Assembly: GCF_008180195.1 (NCBI RefSeq)
Contig: NZ_VTAV01000011.1
Span: 1-64,000, forward strand
Direction: 5' to 3'
Source of the DNA: Sphingobacterium phlebotomi
Lineage (GTDB): Bacteria; Bacteroidota; Bacteroidia; Sphingobacteriales; Sphingobacteriaceae
Length of the DNA stretch: 64,000 bases
The notes beneath the pieces are model-generated. The model ran no database searches. It was not told where the DNA came from and was given only the letters and a program-made list of their open reading frames with translations. How positions within the stretch are numbered: the stretch's first letter is position 1; the number at the start of each line of letters is the position of its first letter. A program made the translations under genes and the position numbers. Of the stretch, positions 50,863-60,500 are shown one piece after another.

Positions 50863-51777
50863 ATGAAGACCGCTTACGAACAGATTATTAATATAGACCA
50901 TATTGCTTCCTTCGAAAGTCGGGAGCGTATGACGGATATCCTCGCTCTGGCACAAGCTGAAAATACCAAACCCGCGCAACGGGATAAGAAACGGACGTTG
51001 CTACTGGCCATCGATGTGCAGCATGATTTTATGGAGGGTATAGGTAGCCTTGCTGTACCAGGCTCCAAAGGGGATGTGCAACGACTAACACAATGGATAT
51101 ATCGTAATATGGAGTCGCTTACGCAGGTGATCTGTAGTTTGGACTGCCATTCGATGATGCAGATTTTTCATCCTGCGTGGTGGTTGGACCAAGAGGGGAA
51201 GTATCCACAGCCCTTTACTATTATTACTTACGCGGATGTAGCGAACGGTATTTGGAGAGCAGCCAACGGCGAAACGGAACGTTCGTTGGAATACCTCCAC
51301 AACTTAGCGTCCGGCGATAAGAAGCAACTGTGTATATGGCCCTACCATTGCTTGGAGGGTACTTTTGGGGCGAAACTGGAAAGTGAGTTTACCAAGATGC
51401 TCTATTTTCATGCAGCTGCACGTCAAACAACACCCGTATTGGTATACAAAGGGCAGAATCCATATACGGAGATGTATGGCATCATTAAGGCGGAATACGA
51501 TCGCGAGCAGTATGTCAACCATACCGTACTGGATGCAATGGTGGAATATGACGCAATCTATATTGCGGGAGAGGCCTCTAGCCATTGTGTGCTGGCATCA
51601 GCCGAACAGATTCTCGAGCACTTTGCAGACCAACGCGAGATTACTTCGCGGATCACCTTGCTGGAAGATTGTATGTCACCCATAAGCGGTTTTGAAGACA
51701 GTACGCAGCAGCAGTTTAAAGCGCTTCAGGAAATATACGGTATACAGATAAAGAAATCGACCGATGTCATTCTTTAA
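50863..51777 (+). CDS. isochorismatase/nicotinamidase-like cysteine hydrolase
   Basis: The ATG at 50863 gives 304 residues. The catalytic triad of the family is visible: Asp in LLAIDVQHDFME (about 52), Lys in VYKGQNPY (about 197) and Cys in AGEASSHCVLA (about 242). A longer insertion of about 90 residues (90-190) separates the first strand from the Lys, longer than in standard nicotinamidase, with the SLDCHSMMQIFHPAWW metal-site-like stretch. Related proteins hydrolyse small amides or cleave vinyl ethers; the substrate here is unknown. The TPR/HTH gene starts 25 bases after its stop (14-base overlap with the longer start). Confidence 0.8.
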   Translation: MKTAYEQIINIDHIASFESRERMTDILALAQAENTKPAQRDKKRTLLLAIDVQHDFMEGIGSLAVPGSKGDVQRLTQWIYRNMESLTQVICSLDCHSMMQIFHPAWWLDQEGKYPQPFTIITYADVANGIWRAANGETERSLEYLHNLASGDKKQLCIWPYHCLEGTFGAKLESEFTKMLYFHAAARQTTPVLVYKGQNPYTEMYGIIKAEYDREQYVNHTVLDAMVEYDAIYIAGEASSHCVLASAEQILEHFADQREITSRITLLEDCMSPISGFEDSTQQQFKALQEIYGIQIKKSTDVIL

Positions 51778-51802
51778 CGCGCTGCGCGCCATCCAACAAT
51801 CT

Positions 51803-53653
51803 ATGGGAAGATTAAAAATATACTTCAGTTTTCTGCTATCCATAATCATCTGGCAAGGTTTTGCCCAAGAGGAAACAATTGCTGGATTATTGGACCAAGC
51901 CTACCAAGCGCGATTAAAGTCAGACTACGACAGCAATGTAAAATTTCTTAAAAAAGCGGAATCGTTGAGCATATCTGCTGACGACCCACGGCAACGTGCT
52001 AAGTTGTTGATGGAACTTAGTAAACATTACTTGGTCGTCGGGCACTACGATACGTCCAAGGTATATAGCGATCAAAACCGGAGGTTGGCGGATAGTGTTC
52101 GCTTACCTATTAACAGGGCCTATGCTTACGTTACCCAAGCAACTTATTTCAATTATTTGAATGCTGGAGAACTGGCGGTCGAAAATGCCCAAAAAACAAT
52201 TGATGTCTTGCGAGACCATCCCTTCCCCGCACTGGAAGCAAGGGCTTATTATATTCTTTATGGTGTTTATTCGGGCTGGAACAATCTAGAACGCTGCGAA
52301 AAATATGCCGAACTGGCTATCGATAGGGCGAAACTGGCAGAGGATTATGAACTATTGGCCAATGCATACAGTGCCAAATCGGTGGTCATGGAGTTTAAAT
52401 ATAACCAGGAACAGAAAACCGATTATCTCGACAGCATCCCGAAATACCTCCAGCAATCGATGGAGGTATACCACGAGCACCCTGATGCGGTTGCAGTAAG
52501 GACGTATGCGATAGCCAACATCAATATGGCAAATCATTTTTTTCGTTATCGAGAGCCTAAAAAAGAGGACACCCGGGCAAGTATCGTCCATTATGCGGAG
52601 GAAGCTAGGCGCGTGTACGAGAGGTTTGACCGGAATTATGATGTGATGGCCAATGTAAATGGTTTGTTGGCAGAGGTAGCGTCCATCGAGGGAAATGGTC
52701 AAGTAGCCGAGAGCTATCTGATGAACTCGTATATCCACCTGATCGAAGCGAAAGTACCATCATATTACAATTTGACCAACGTGACGCAAGGGCTGAGCGA
52801 TCTGTATGCCCGACAGGGGGATTCCCAAAAAGCACTGTATTACCAGAAAAAGAAAGAAGAATTTAATCAGAAAATATTTGATCAGGCGCGAATGGCGCAG
52901 GCAAATAAACTGGAAGCGCAGTACGAGAATAAGCGCTTAATGGCCGAAATTCGGGATGCAGAGCAACGCGCCAGCAACCGTAGGATCCAGTTATATTTAT
53001 TGGCTGGTGTTTGCATTTCATTAATGGTCAGTTTATTGTTGCTCCGGGTATCGTTCAAAAACAAACATAAGCTACAGACCGAACGGAATCTGCGTCTGCA
53101 GCAACAAAAGCAGGATATGGAGGAGCAATCCAAATTGCAGCTGCAGCTACAGCAACAGGAACAGGCGCGGTTGCTCTCCGAACAAAAACTGTTGGGTATG
53201 CAGATGGAACAGCTACAGAAGGAATCCATGGCGGATGCGCTACAGATAGAACGAAAGAATAGACTGTTGCTCCAATTGAAGGAAAAAATGAAAAAATTGG
53301 AGACCGAAGACAATATAGGGTACATTGATCGCATGATCAAGGAAGAGATGCGCTTGGAAGAAAGGGTTGAGCAATCGGCCCGGGAATTTAAGAATATACA
53401 TCCGGAATTCTTTCAGAAGCTCAAGGAGCAATCGGGAGATCGGCTGAGCGCGCTTGAGTTGAAGCATTGTGCCTACATGCACTTAAAATTATCTACCAAA
53501 GAAATGGCGGCAGCATTTCATATCGAACCCAAGAGTGTACGGGTCAGTAAATACCGAATCAAACAGAAATTACACCTCGATAAAGACGTTGATTTGGATC
53601 GTTATTTACAAGAACTAAGTGAGCCGATGGGAAATTCTGATCGTACTGTATAA
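51803..53653 (+). CDS. membrane-spanning TPR regulator with C-terminal LuxR-like HTH
   Basis: I start at the ATG at 51803 (616 residues) because it gives a proper signal peptide ending GFAQ; an in-frame ATG at 51764 adds 13 residues. The periplasmic part has about eight TPR-like helical pairs (residues 20-380). One membrane helix follows (about 394-415, IQLYLLAGVCISLMVSLLLL), then a Gln-rich coiled coil (about 420-520). The last domain, LKEQSGDRLSALELKHCAYMHLKLSTKEMAAAFHIEPKSVRVSKYRIKQKL, is a LuxR-type helix-turn-helix. It should sense in the periplasm and bind DNA in the cytoplasm. Neighbouring SPFH cassette genes are candidate targets. Confidence 0.85.
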   Translation: MGRLKIYFSFLLSIIIWQGFAQEETIAGLLDQAYQARLKSDYDSNVKFLKKAESLSISADDPRQRAKLLMELSKHYLVVGHYDTSKVYSDQNRRLADSVRLPINRAYAYVTQATYFNYLNAGELAVENAQKTIDVLRDHPFPALEARAYYILYGVYSGWNNLERCEKYAELAIDRAKLAEDYELLANAYSAKSVVMEFKYNQEQKTDYLDSIPKYLQQSMEVYHEHPDAVAVRTYAIANINMANHFFRYREPKKEDTRASIVHYAEEARRVYERFDRNYDVMANVNGLLAEVASIEGNGQVAESYLMNSYIHLIEAKVPSYYNLTNVTQGLSDLYARQGDSQKALYYQKKKEEFNQKIFDQARMAQANKLEAQYENKRLMAEIRDAEQRASNRRIQLYLLAGVCISLMVSLLLLRVSFKNKHKLQTERNLRLQQQKQDMEEQSKLQLQLQQQEQARLLSEQKLLGMQMEQLQKESMADALQIERKNRLLLQLKEKMKKLETEDNIGYIDRMIKEEMRLEERVEQSAREFKNIHPEFFQKLKEQSGDRLSALELKHCAYMHLKLSTKEMAAAFHIEPKSVRVSKYRIKQKLHLDKDVDLDRYLQELSEPMGNSDRTV

Positions 53654-53689
53654 TGTGTAATATAGCTGATTGTAAGTATTTTATGTTTC

Positions 53690-53709
53690 TTGTAGTCGTT
53701 TTGTAGTCG
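53690..53709 (+). promoter_or_regulatory. tandem 9-mer TTGTAGTCG upstream of the SPFH cassette
   Basis: TTGTAGTCG occurs at 53690-53698 and 53701-53709, 11 bases apart (one helical turn), 75-94 bases upstream of the SPFH gene ATG. No other copy was noticed in this region. It could be a binding site for the HTH protein encoded just upstream. Confidence 0.4.
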
Positions 53710-53783
53710 CTGTATTTATACGATATAGCACCTTATGCCGTACTTTTAGTAAGCAAAAATACTGCGTACTAATTTCAAAGCAT

Positions 53784-54755
53784 ATGAGTTCAGCAACGTC
53801 TAAATTACCTTTTATAGAGATACTGGAATGGGTCGAGCATAATCCAAACGTGATGATGTGGAAGGTTCCAGATGGTGATAAGGAAATCAAGAATGGCGCC
53901 AAGCTAATCGTGCGGGAAAGCCAGCAGGTTATGTTCATGAATGAGGGAACTATCGCCGATGTATTGATGCACGGTACACATACGCTCTCGACACAGAACG
54001 TCCCAATTCTCTCCAGGCTGAAGGGATGGAAGTATGGATTCGAGAGCCCATTTAAGGCCGATGTGTATTTTTTCTCGGTCAAGCAGTTTGTTAACCTGAA
54101 GTGGGGCACTCCAGCACCTATTTTGTTAACGGACCCTAAATTTGGCCAGGTAAGGATACGGGCGTTTGGAAGCTATAATGTACGGATCGTCGATGTGCCT
54201 CGTTTTTTCAAAGAATATGCCGGTACCTATCCTGAATTAACCATCTTCGAATTCCAACAGCAGTTGCGGGATTTCATTGCACCAAAGTTTGCGGAAGCAT
54301 TGGCACTTTCGCAGATTCCTTTAGTGGAAGTTGCACGCAATCTTTCACAACTGAATGCTCAAATCGAACCACTCATTGCACCTTATTTTCAGGATTTCGG
54401 GATTGTGATCACGCAATTTACGGTTACTTCTGTCACACTACCGGAAGAGGTAACGGGGTATTATGATAAGGTGACCGGCATGAACATGTTGGGCGACAAT
54501 ATGGATAAATTTCAACAGTTCAATACCGCCATCGCTATCAGCAAGGATGGTAATATGGCGCAGCAAGGAGCGCAACAGGGAGCAGCGATGGGAATCTTAT
54601 TAAAGGAAATGAATCAATCGACAGAAGCGAAAGAGCCACCGGTAGAGGGAGATTTGCGCGGCAAGCTGCAACAGATCAAAGTGTTGTTCGACGAAGGTCT
54701 TATTGACGAACAGGAGTATAAAGAGAAAAAAGCAGCATTGTTGTCCAAATTATAA
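53784..54755 (+). CDS. SPFH-domain protein with C-terminal SHOCT motif
   Basis: The 323-residue protein contains an SPFH/virion-core-like domain (residues about 30-250). It starts IEWVEHNPNVMMWKVPDGDKEIKNGAKLIVRESQQVMFMNEG-type and has GSYNVRIVDVPRFFKEYAGTYP and APYFQDFGIVITQFTVTSVTLP. A C-terminal SHOCT-like segment follows (about 290-323, LQQIKVLFDEGLIDEQEYKEKKAALL), often used for oligomerisation or membrane association. There is no membrane helix at the N-terminus, unlike classic flotillins. It begins a four-gene set with two zinc-ribbon proteins and an acidic protein. Confidence 0.85.
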   Translation: MSSATSKLPFIEILEWVEHNPNVMMWKVPDGDKEIKNGAKLIVRESQQVMFMNEGTIADVLMHGTHTLSTQNVPILSRLKGWKYGFESPFKADVYFFSVKQFVNLKWGTPAPILLTDPKFGQVRIRAFGSYNVRIVDVPRFFKEYAGTYPELTIFEFQQQLRDFIAPKFAEALALSQIPLVEVARNLSQLNAQIEPLIAPYFQDFGIVITQFTVTSVTLPEEVTGYYDKVTGMNMLGDNMDKFQQFNTAIAISKDGNMAQQGAQQGAAMGILLKEMNQSTEAKEPPVEGDLRGKLQQIKVLFDEGLIDEQEYKEKKAALLSKL

Positions 54756-54765
54756 GAAAAACAGG

Positions 54766-55002
54766 ATGGATAAAGATAAGCCTATTTCGTTGGTCGAACG
54801 ACTGAAACGGATCGCATTGGAGCAAAAACGGGAATCCGTTGCGGTAAAACCCGCTGACTCCCTTATCGTGCAATGTCCGCAGTGTGGAGCAGGGCGTGCC
54901 AAGCGGGATGGCCTAACGAAATGCGCGTATTGTGGATATGAATTTATCGCCACGCAACTTTCTGACGGGATAATTATGAAGGAGGAAGACAATTCAAAAT
55001 AG
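54766..55002 (+). CDS. small zinc-ribbon protein
   Basis: The ATG at 54766 (preceded by AGGA) gives 78 residues. Cys residues in VQCPQCGAGRAKRDGLTKCAYCGYEF (CxxC then CxxC, residues about 37-59) form a complete zinc ribbon, between a basic N-terminus (VERLKRIALEQKRES) and an acidic tail. It probably binds a partner or nucleic acid; no known family is recognised. It starts 10 bases after the SPFH stop and is followed 29 bases later by the next zinc-ribbon gene. Confidence 0.75.
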   Translation: MDKDKPISLVERLKRIALEQKRESVAVKPADSLIVQCPQCGAGRAKRDGLTKCAYCGYEFIATQLSDGIIMKEEDNSK

Positions 55003-55031
55003 ATACAAAGCAAATCAGAGGGAGCTAACGT

Positions 55032-55838
55032 ATGTGGAACGTATTTAATTTTAAAAAGATGAATGGGGAAGAGGGGGGAAGGGATGAGCATGCAAGAGCC
55101 AATCAAACGGCATTGATGCAGCGTGCTGAAACATATTTTGGTAAGTTGGAGGCGCGATGTGAGGAAATATTGGTGGAAGTAAAGGAGTCGGCGCAATTAC
55201 TGGCCGATGCAGATACCGATCCCTACAAGCGGAGCTATCTGCAATTTAAAAGCGCCATTATCGCACAATTTACGTCTATTATTCAAAAAGGATCGGACAC
55301 CTTTCAAAACCAGATCATGTCCAAGGCAAATTCTTTGGAGATGATGCAGGTGAGCCAACTGTTTAACGAATGGCAAAGCAAGGTGGTGGGGATGATGACA
55401 CATGCATTTGATGACGTTATGGAACGCGACCTTGAAAAGGAATATACGGAGATTATGGAAGAATATGAAGCGGCACGAAATGCATTCCATTGCAAGCAAT
55501 GTGGTGCTAAATTACAGTTAGCGCAGTTTTATTTTACGGCGACTTACCTAACCTGTGAATTCTGTCAGACGCAGAATACTTTTGATCCGGGTTCTAAGGC
55601 CCGCATGATTGAACATATCGCTCGACCATTGGCTGAATCTCGTTGCAAAGTGGAATATGAAGCTTATAGATATCGGAAATCTGAGGTAGGGCAAAAGAAA
55701 GCAACGGCAGACTACGAAAAATATGTGCAGGCTATGATCGCGCAAATGGACAGCATACTGCCCGGAATGGAGGAACAACATCGGAATTTTTATAACCGGT
55801 TGATGAATGATTATAACAACTGGGCCGTACCCTGGTAA
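55032..55838 (+). CDS. zinc-ribbon protein with helical/coiled segment
   Basis: The 268-residue protein has a long helical N-terminal part (residues about 25-150) and a complete CxxC...CxxC ribbon at FHCKQCGAKLQLAQFYFTATYLTCEFCQ (about 155-182). The helical C-terminal part runs KKATADYEKYVQAMIAQMDSILPGMEEQHRNFYNRL. No membrane segment is seen, so it is cytosolic. It lies in the SPFH cassette, 29 bases after the small zinc-ribbon gene and 30 bases before the next. The function is unknown; the ribbon may anchor it to the SPFH protein. Confidence 0.7.
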   Translation: MWNVFNFKKMNGEEGGRDEHARANQTALMQRAETYFGKLEARCEEILVEVKESAQLLADADTDPYKRSYLQFKSAIIAQFTSIIQKGSDTFQNQIMSKANSLEMMQVSQLFNEWQSKVVGMMTHAFDDVMERDLEKEYTEIMEEYEAARNAFHCKQCGAKLQLAQFYFTATYLTCEFCQTQNTFDPGSKARMIEHIARPLAESRCKVEYEAYRYRKSEVGQKKATADYEKYVQAMIAQMDSILPGMEEQHRNFYNRLMNDYNNWAVPW

Positions 55839-55868
55839 ATACATTTTTTAACTTTTAATTTTAAAATC

Positions 55869-56636
55869 ATGTTTAAAAAACTATTGAAGAATCTGAGCGG
55901 GAATTTGGAAGATATGGCCAAAGAAATGATGGAAAGCAAGACGAATAGCACGGCACATCAAGAACAGATGAAAGCCTATTCGCAAGGCGATATGCAAAAG
56001 ATTTTCGATCAAGGTGCGGCGTCGGCTGGAGTAGTAACACCTAATACTGCAAAGGAAGACCCGAACGATCCTAATATGCAGCCGGTACACGGAATCACTC
56101 TTTTTGACTATGCTGCCGGGGCATCAAAAATCGGTGAAGGATGTACAGAGGAGCAGATCTGCCAAGCTTTAGAGGTGGAGAGACCCATGTGGGATGAAGC
56201 GCAGACGACCTGGAATAACAGAATGCGGGACGATAGTACCTATAATGTGGTCAATGTATATTCAACTTATTTCGGTAAGGTAAAGGAGCATCCGAAGTTA
56301 GGCGCATTACGTCCGCAGCATGCACCTGTTAGTGATGTCCCTAAAGGAGAGGCAGCGGACCACTTGGAGAGACTGGAATCAGATAAATATTACTTTTTCG
56401 AAATCCAGGCAGCTGTAGAGGCCGCTTATGCAAATGGTATGGACGGTGCGCAGTGGTTAATTGATAATTTGGGACTTACCGTCTCTCAAGTGAATGGAAC
56501 TGGCGTGAAATACATGAATGATTTCAATATCATGGCCGAAATGATGGATTATCAGGAGCAGAAGAAAAAAGAATACAGCGAACGGTTTGCAAAACAAAAC
56601 GGAACCGCCGGTGCTGCAGATGATATTGAATTTTAG
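55869..56636 (+). CDS. acidic cytosolic protein of the SPFH cassette, possibly DUF6620
   Basis: The 255-residue acidic protein has no signal peptide, helix or Cys motif. It has an N-terminal helical segment (LKNLSGNLEDMAKEMMESK) and a central domain starting VHGITLFDYAAGASKIGEGCTEEQICQALEVERPMWDEAQTTWNNRM (about residues 75-120). It ends with a helical region followed by an Ala/Gly tail. It may belong to DUF6620, but I am not certain. It is the last gene of the cassette and is followed by a strong terminator at 56664. No enzymatic motif could be found. Confidence 0.65.
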   Translation: MFKKLLKNLSGNLEDMAKEMMESKTNSTAHQEQMKAYSQGDMQKIFDQGAASAGVVTPNTAKEDPNDPNMQPVHGITLFDYAAGASKIGEGCTEEQICQALEVERPMWDEAQTTWNNRMRDDSTYNVVNVYSTYFGKVKEHPKLGALRPQHAPVSDVPKGEAADHLERLESDKYYFFEIQAAVEAAYANGMDGAQWLIDNLGLTVSQVNGTGVKYMNDFNIMAEMMDYQEQKKKEYSERFAKQNGTAGAADDIEF

Positions 56637-56663
56637 GTTACATAAAAGAATGTTTTGATAATG

Positions 56664-56705
56664 CATGAGCCGATTAGTTTGTCTAATCGGCTCATGGCTT
56701 TTTAT
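56664..56705. terminator. hairpin terminator with the CATGAGCCGATTA stem
   Basis: CATGAGCCGATTAG (56664-56677) pairs with CTAATCGGCTCATG (56683-56696), followed by CTTTTTATTT. It closes the SPFH cassette on the plus strand and lies between convergent genes. The stem matches that at 17524-17556 in the outer 13 bases on both arms. Confidence 0.8.
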
Positions 56706-57428
56706 TTAATGAATAAGGAACGTGGTAGTTGCGGATTGCCAAACATGCGTATGGGGTTTATCATTCCAAACACCCTCATTCGGAAGATATTTGCTGGTTT
56801 CGACGACATACATGCCCTTCCATAAAGGAGTGAAACTTACTTTTCCGTCCGCATCGGTTTTAAATGTTTTCGCCCAGCCTTCGGCACTGATGACCGTAAC
56901 ATTAGCTGATTCAGGAATGTCGCCCTTGTCCATGAGGTGGATATCCACCGTGTGATTCAAGTGATGTTCACGAGGCGCGACAAAAGCCAATAAGTCTATT
57001 TCCTTCGGGTTAGTGATCATGAGATCCGATTCCCCTACAACAACAGGAAGGGAAGCCGAAAAGACATATTTGGTTTTACCACCTAATTCACCTGCAGCAT
57101 GGGTCGTGTGAATAAGATACAGTCCATCTAGTTCAGGTGTAAAAGAGGCTGAAATATGGTCATCCGCGACATGGGTCTCTAGTCGTGTGGATTGCCCGTT
57201 AGGATGTTGTATATAGAGTTCGAGTGCTCTCAGATCGGCATACCAATCTTTAACCAAATCCTTGGTTCCGTGTTCATATTCGCCATAAAAGACTTTTATA
57301 GTCTGTGCGGTGTTTTTCTGAGCAGATGGAGAAGATGATTCTATCCAAAGGGCATGTGCATCGGCGGTTTGTGATAAGCTGCTGCATAGAAGTGCTATTA
57401 AAAGCACGAATAGGGGAAATTGTTTCAT
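56706..57428 (-). CDS. DUF4198 periplasmic protein
   Basis: The ATG at 57428 gives 240 residues, with a cleavable signal peptide ending ADAHALW. Two beta domains follow. The second has DIHLMDKGDIPESANVTVISAEGWAKTFKTDADGKVSFTPLWKGMYVVETSKYL, as in the DUF4198 protein at 35517, with which it shares layout (AHA signal end, 'DGKVSFTPLWKGMY' block). The N-terminal His at the mature start is typical of DUF4198/NikM-like metal-binding proteins. No transport genes accompany it. It is monocistronic. Confidence 0.8.
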   Translation of the reverse strand: MKQFPLFVLLIALLCSSLSQTADAHALWIESSSPSAQKNTAQTIKVFYGEYEHGTKDLVKDWYADLRALELYIQHPNGQSTRLETHVADDHISASFTPELDGLYLIHTTHAAGELGGKTKYVFSASLPVVVGESDLMITNPKEIDLLAFVAPREHHLNHTVDIHLMDKGDIPESANVTVISAEGWAKTFKTDADGKVSFTPLWKGMYVVETSKYLPNEGVWNDKPHTHVWQSATTTFLIH

Positions 57429-57518
57429 AGTGTATATTTTATTTAGACTGATTCCAGACAAATATACGCACTAGAAATTAATCTGCAACAAAATAGATAC
57501 AAATCGTAAAAAAGTACG

Positions 57519-60500
57519 CTAAGCTACATCTCGTAAATCCACGGGTACCACACGTGAAACGCCTTGCTCAACCATCGTGACACCGTAAATAATATCCGTG
57601 CTGGCTATTGTCCGTTTGTTGTGCGAAACAATGATGAACTGCGAGTTCTTCGAGAAATCCTTAATGATATTATTGAACTTGTCGATGTTGGTATCATCTA
57701 ACGGAGCATCCACCTCATCGAATATACAGAACGGAGCAGGTTTCAACAGGTACAGTGAGAATAACAATGCCGTAGCGGTTAGTGTTTTCTCGCCACCGGA
57801 TAATTGGTTAATCGACAATGGACGCTTGCCTTTCGGACGCGCGATAATATCAATGTCCGATTCTAATGGATTAGCTGGATCGGTCAATACCATATCGCAG
57901 GAATCTTCTTGGTTGAATAGCGAGCGGAATACGTTGACAAAGTTCTCCCGGACGGTATTGAATGCATACATAAACTTATCGTTGGCTGTTTGATCTATCT
58001 CATTGATGGTCGCCATCAAGGAAGCTTTTGCATCCAACAGGTCACTTTTTTCTTTCGAGATAAAGTTATGTCGTTCTTGTATTTCATCGTAAGCCTCTTT
58101 CGCCATGGGGTTGATTGAGCCATACGAATCCAGTTGTTTTTTGAGCTTATCACAGGCTGTCGCCAATTCTTCTTGGCTAGCCGAAATTTCCGACATATCA
58201 CCTTCAAGCAAGGAATTGATGTCAATATTAAACTCGACCGATAAACGCTCTTTTAAACTATTGAGATCGATCTGTAAAGCTGTTTTCTTATCTTTTAATT
58301 CGGATAATAGGAAATCGTCCTGATCTTTGCTACGGCGTAATTGCGTAATTTCTTCTTCTAATTCGTTGATGATACGACGTGTAGTATAGAAATCCTCTTC
58401 AATTTCTTGAAGACCTTTTTCAAGGTCCTCTTTTTGTGTATACATCGCTACGAGGTCTTCATCGTTATGGTCCACAAGATGAGAAGTATCTTTCATATCT
58501 ACGCTCACCTGTTCATATTCCAATGAATTTTTCTCTATTCTAGCTTCAAAGGCTTCTTGCTGACTTTCTCGATATTCCAGATCTTTTTGTAAGCTGGATA
58601 CTTTATTTTGCTGTTGGTGAAAACGGATGTTCTCTTGGTTAAAGGAAGCCGACTTCTCATTCAACACCTCGGCAATTTCAGCATAGGCATTTTGCAATTC
58701 TGCTAATTGTTTTTGGCCCGATTCTGCTTCTACTTTCCATATTTGCAGTTCCGGTTCCGCCTTTTGCAATTCATATTGGATGACCGTAATCTTGCTTTCA
58801 ATATCCCGCTTCCGGTTTTGGCTGTTGGTAATGAATGTCTGATATTGTTCTTGTTTGGTTTTTACCGAAATCAATTCGTTGTTCAGGCGGTTTAATACCA
58901 TACGAAGTTCATCGATAACATCCTTTTGGGAGGCGATACGCAATGCGGCTAATTTGTCGACATTATCTGCCTCGTCCTGCTGTAGTTTTTCGATTTTCTG
59001 GTTCAGCTCCTTGATCTCTTTGGATAGGCTCTCCAAGTTTTTCGCTCTACCGATCCGCTTCCCTTCAAACAGACCGACGGAACCTCCATTCAACCCCAAG
59101 CGGTTTTTGGAGAATTTTCCCTCGGGGTGTAAGATAACCAGATCATCTTGAGGTAAGGTCTCTGCCAAGCTATCGGAAGCCTCTGGTTTTAGTAAAAATA
59201 CATGTTGTAGAAGTTGCTCGCAGAGCAAGCTATATTTTTTATCCACCTTGACGACCTCTAACGCTGGAATCGTATTTTCGGGCGTTTGAGGCTTGGTTTT
59301 GACCGTTTGGATAGCGTCCAACACGAAGAAGTTTGCTTTTCCGCGAGATGCATCGCTCAATAGCTGAATGGCCTGCACGGCTTCTTTTTGGTCTTGTACC
59401 ACATAGTGGTTCATCACCGACTCTAGGTAGTTTTCGATAGCAACGCGGTATTCTTCCTTACAAAAGAGAATATCCGAAAAGAGGGGATAGGATTTCTTCC
59501 AACCTGCATTTTTGCGTAAAAACTTAATGGATTCTGGAAATCCCTCGAGATTATCTACCAGAGACTTGGTCAGGTTGTACTCATTTTGCTTCGCATCTAC
59601 CAAACGGGATTCCCGGTTTAGCTGTGCCCGCGTTTCGTTCAATTGTTCTTCGACGGTTTGTATTTGCTGCTGCAATTCATTTTCAGCTTGCGTAACCGCA
59701 TCGTATTGGTTTTGCTGCTCTTCCACACGTCCTTCCAAATCTTCCACTGCTTTGTTGAACTCGTTTAGCTCTTCGACCTTAGCAGATGCATCCGTCATCG
59801 TACGTACCGATTCCTGTTGTAACGCTTCCTTTTGGATATTCAATACAGCAATATCTTTTTCCAGTTTATAAATACCATTTTGAAGCTCGGTGCTCTGCTG
59901 TGTAAAGCTGTCTAGCTTCGCTTTTGCAGATGACTGTTGCCCCCTAAGCTCTTCCACTTCGGTCTGGTTACGTTCAATATCTAACCGAAAAACATCCAGT
60001 TTCCCTTGTTCCTCAAAAAGCTCTTCATTCAATCTTTTTATCGTGTATTGAACGTGTTCCAGTTGCTTTTTGTCGTTGTTAAGTTCTGCCGTAATCCGCG
60101 TTTCTTTTTCCTGCAAATGAATGATACGTTCATTCTTTATCTTTTTATCCGATTCATAGGATCGAATCTTATTCACGTATTCGTTGGTACTTTTTTGCTG
60201 TGTCGCGAGATTTTTTTCCTTAGAAAGAATGTCTTCACGTAAAGTACGTAGTTGGTTTTCATGGCTTTCTATTTTAGCCGATGTTTCCTTGATACGCTCT
60301 TGTTGCACCTTTTCTTGTTCAGCAATGCGTTCTAAATCTGTGCTGAATCCTTCCAAACGGTAATAAGCTAGTCCCACGCTGGCTTCGCGGTATTCCTCTT
60401 TGAGCTGAAAATATTTGTCCGCTTTTTTAGCTTGTGTTTCGAGCTGTTTTAAATTTTTGTTGATTTCATAAAGAAGATCATCAACGCGGTCCAAATCGGC

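Noticed and set aside
52882-53340. 152-codon minus-strand frame rich in Ser and Cys
   Set aside because: It is the reverse of the Gln-rich coiled coil in the TPR/HTH gene, which gives the odd Cys/Ser composition.
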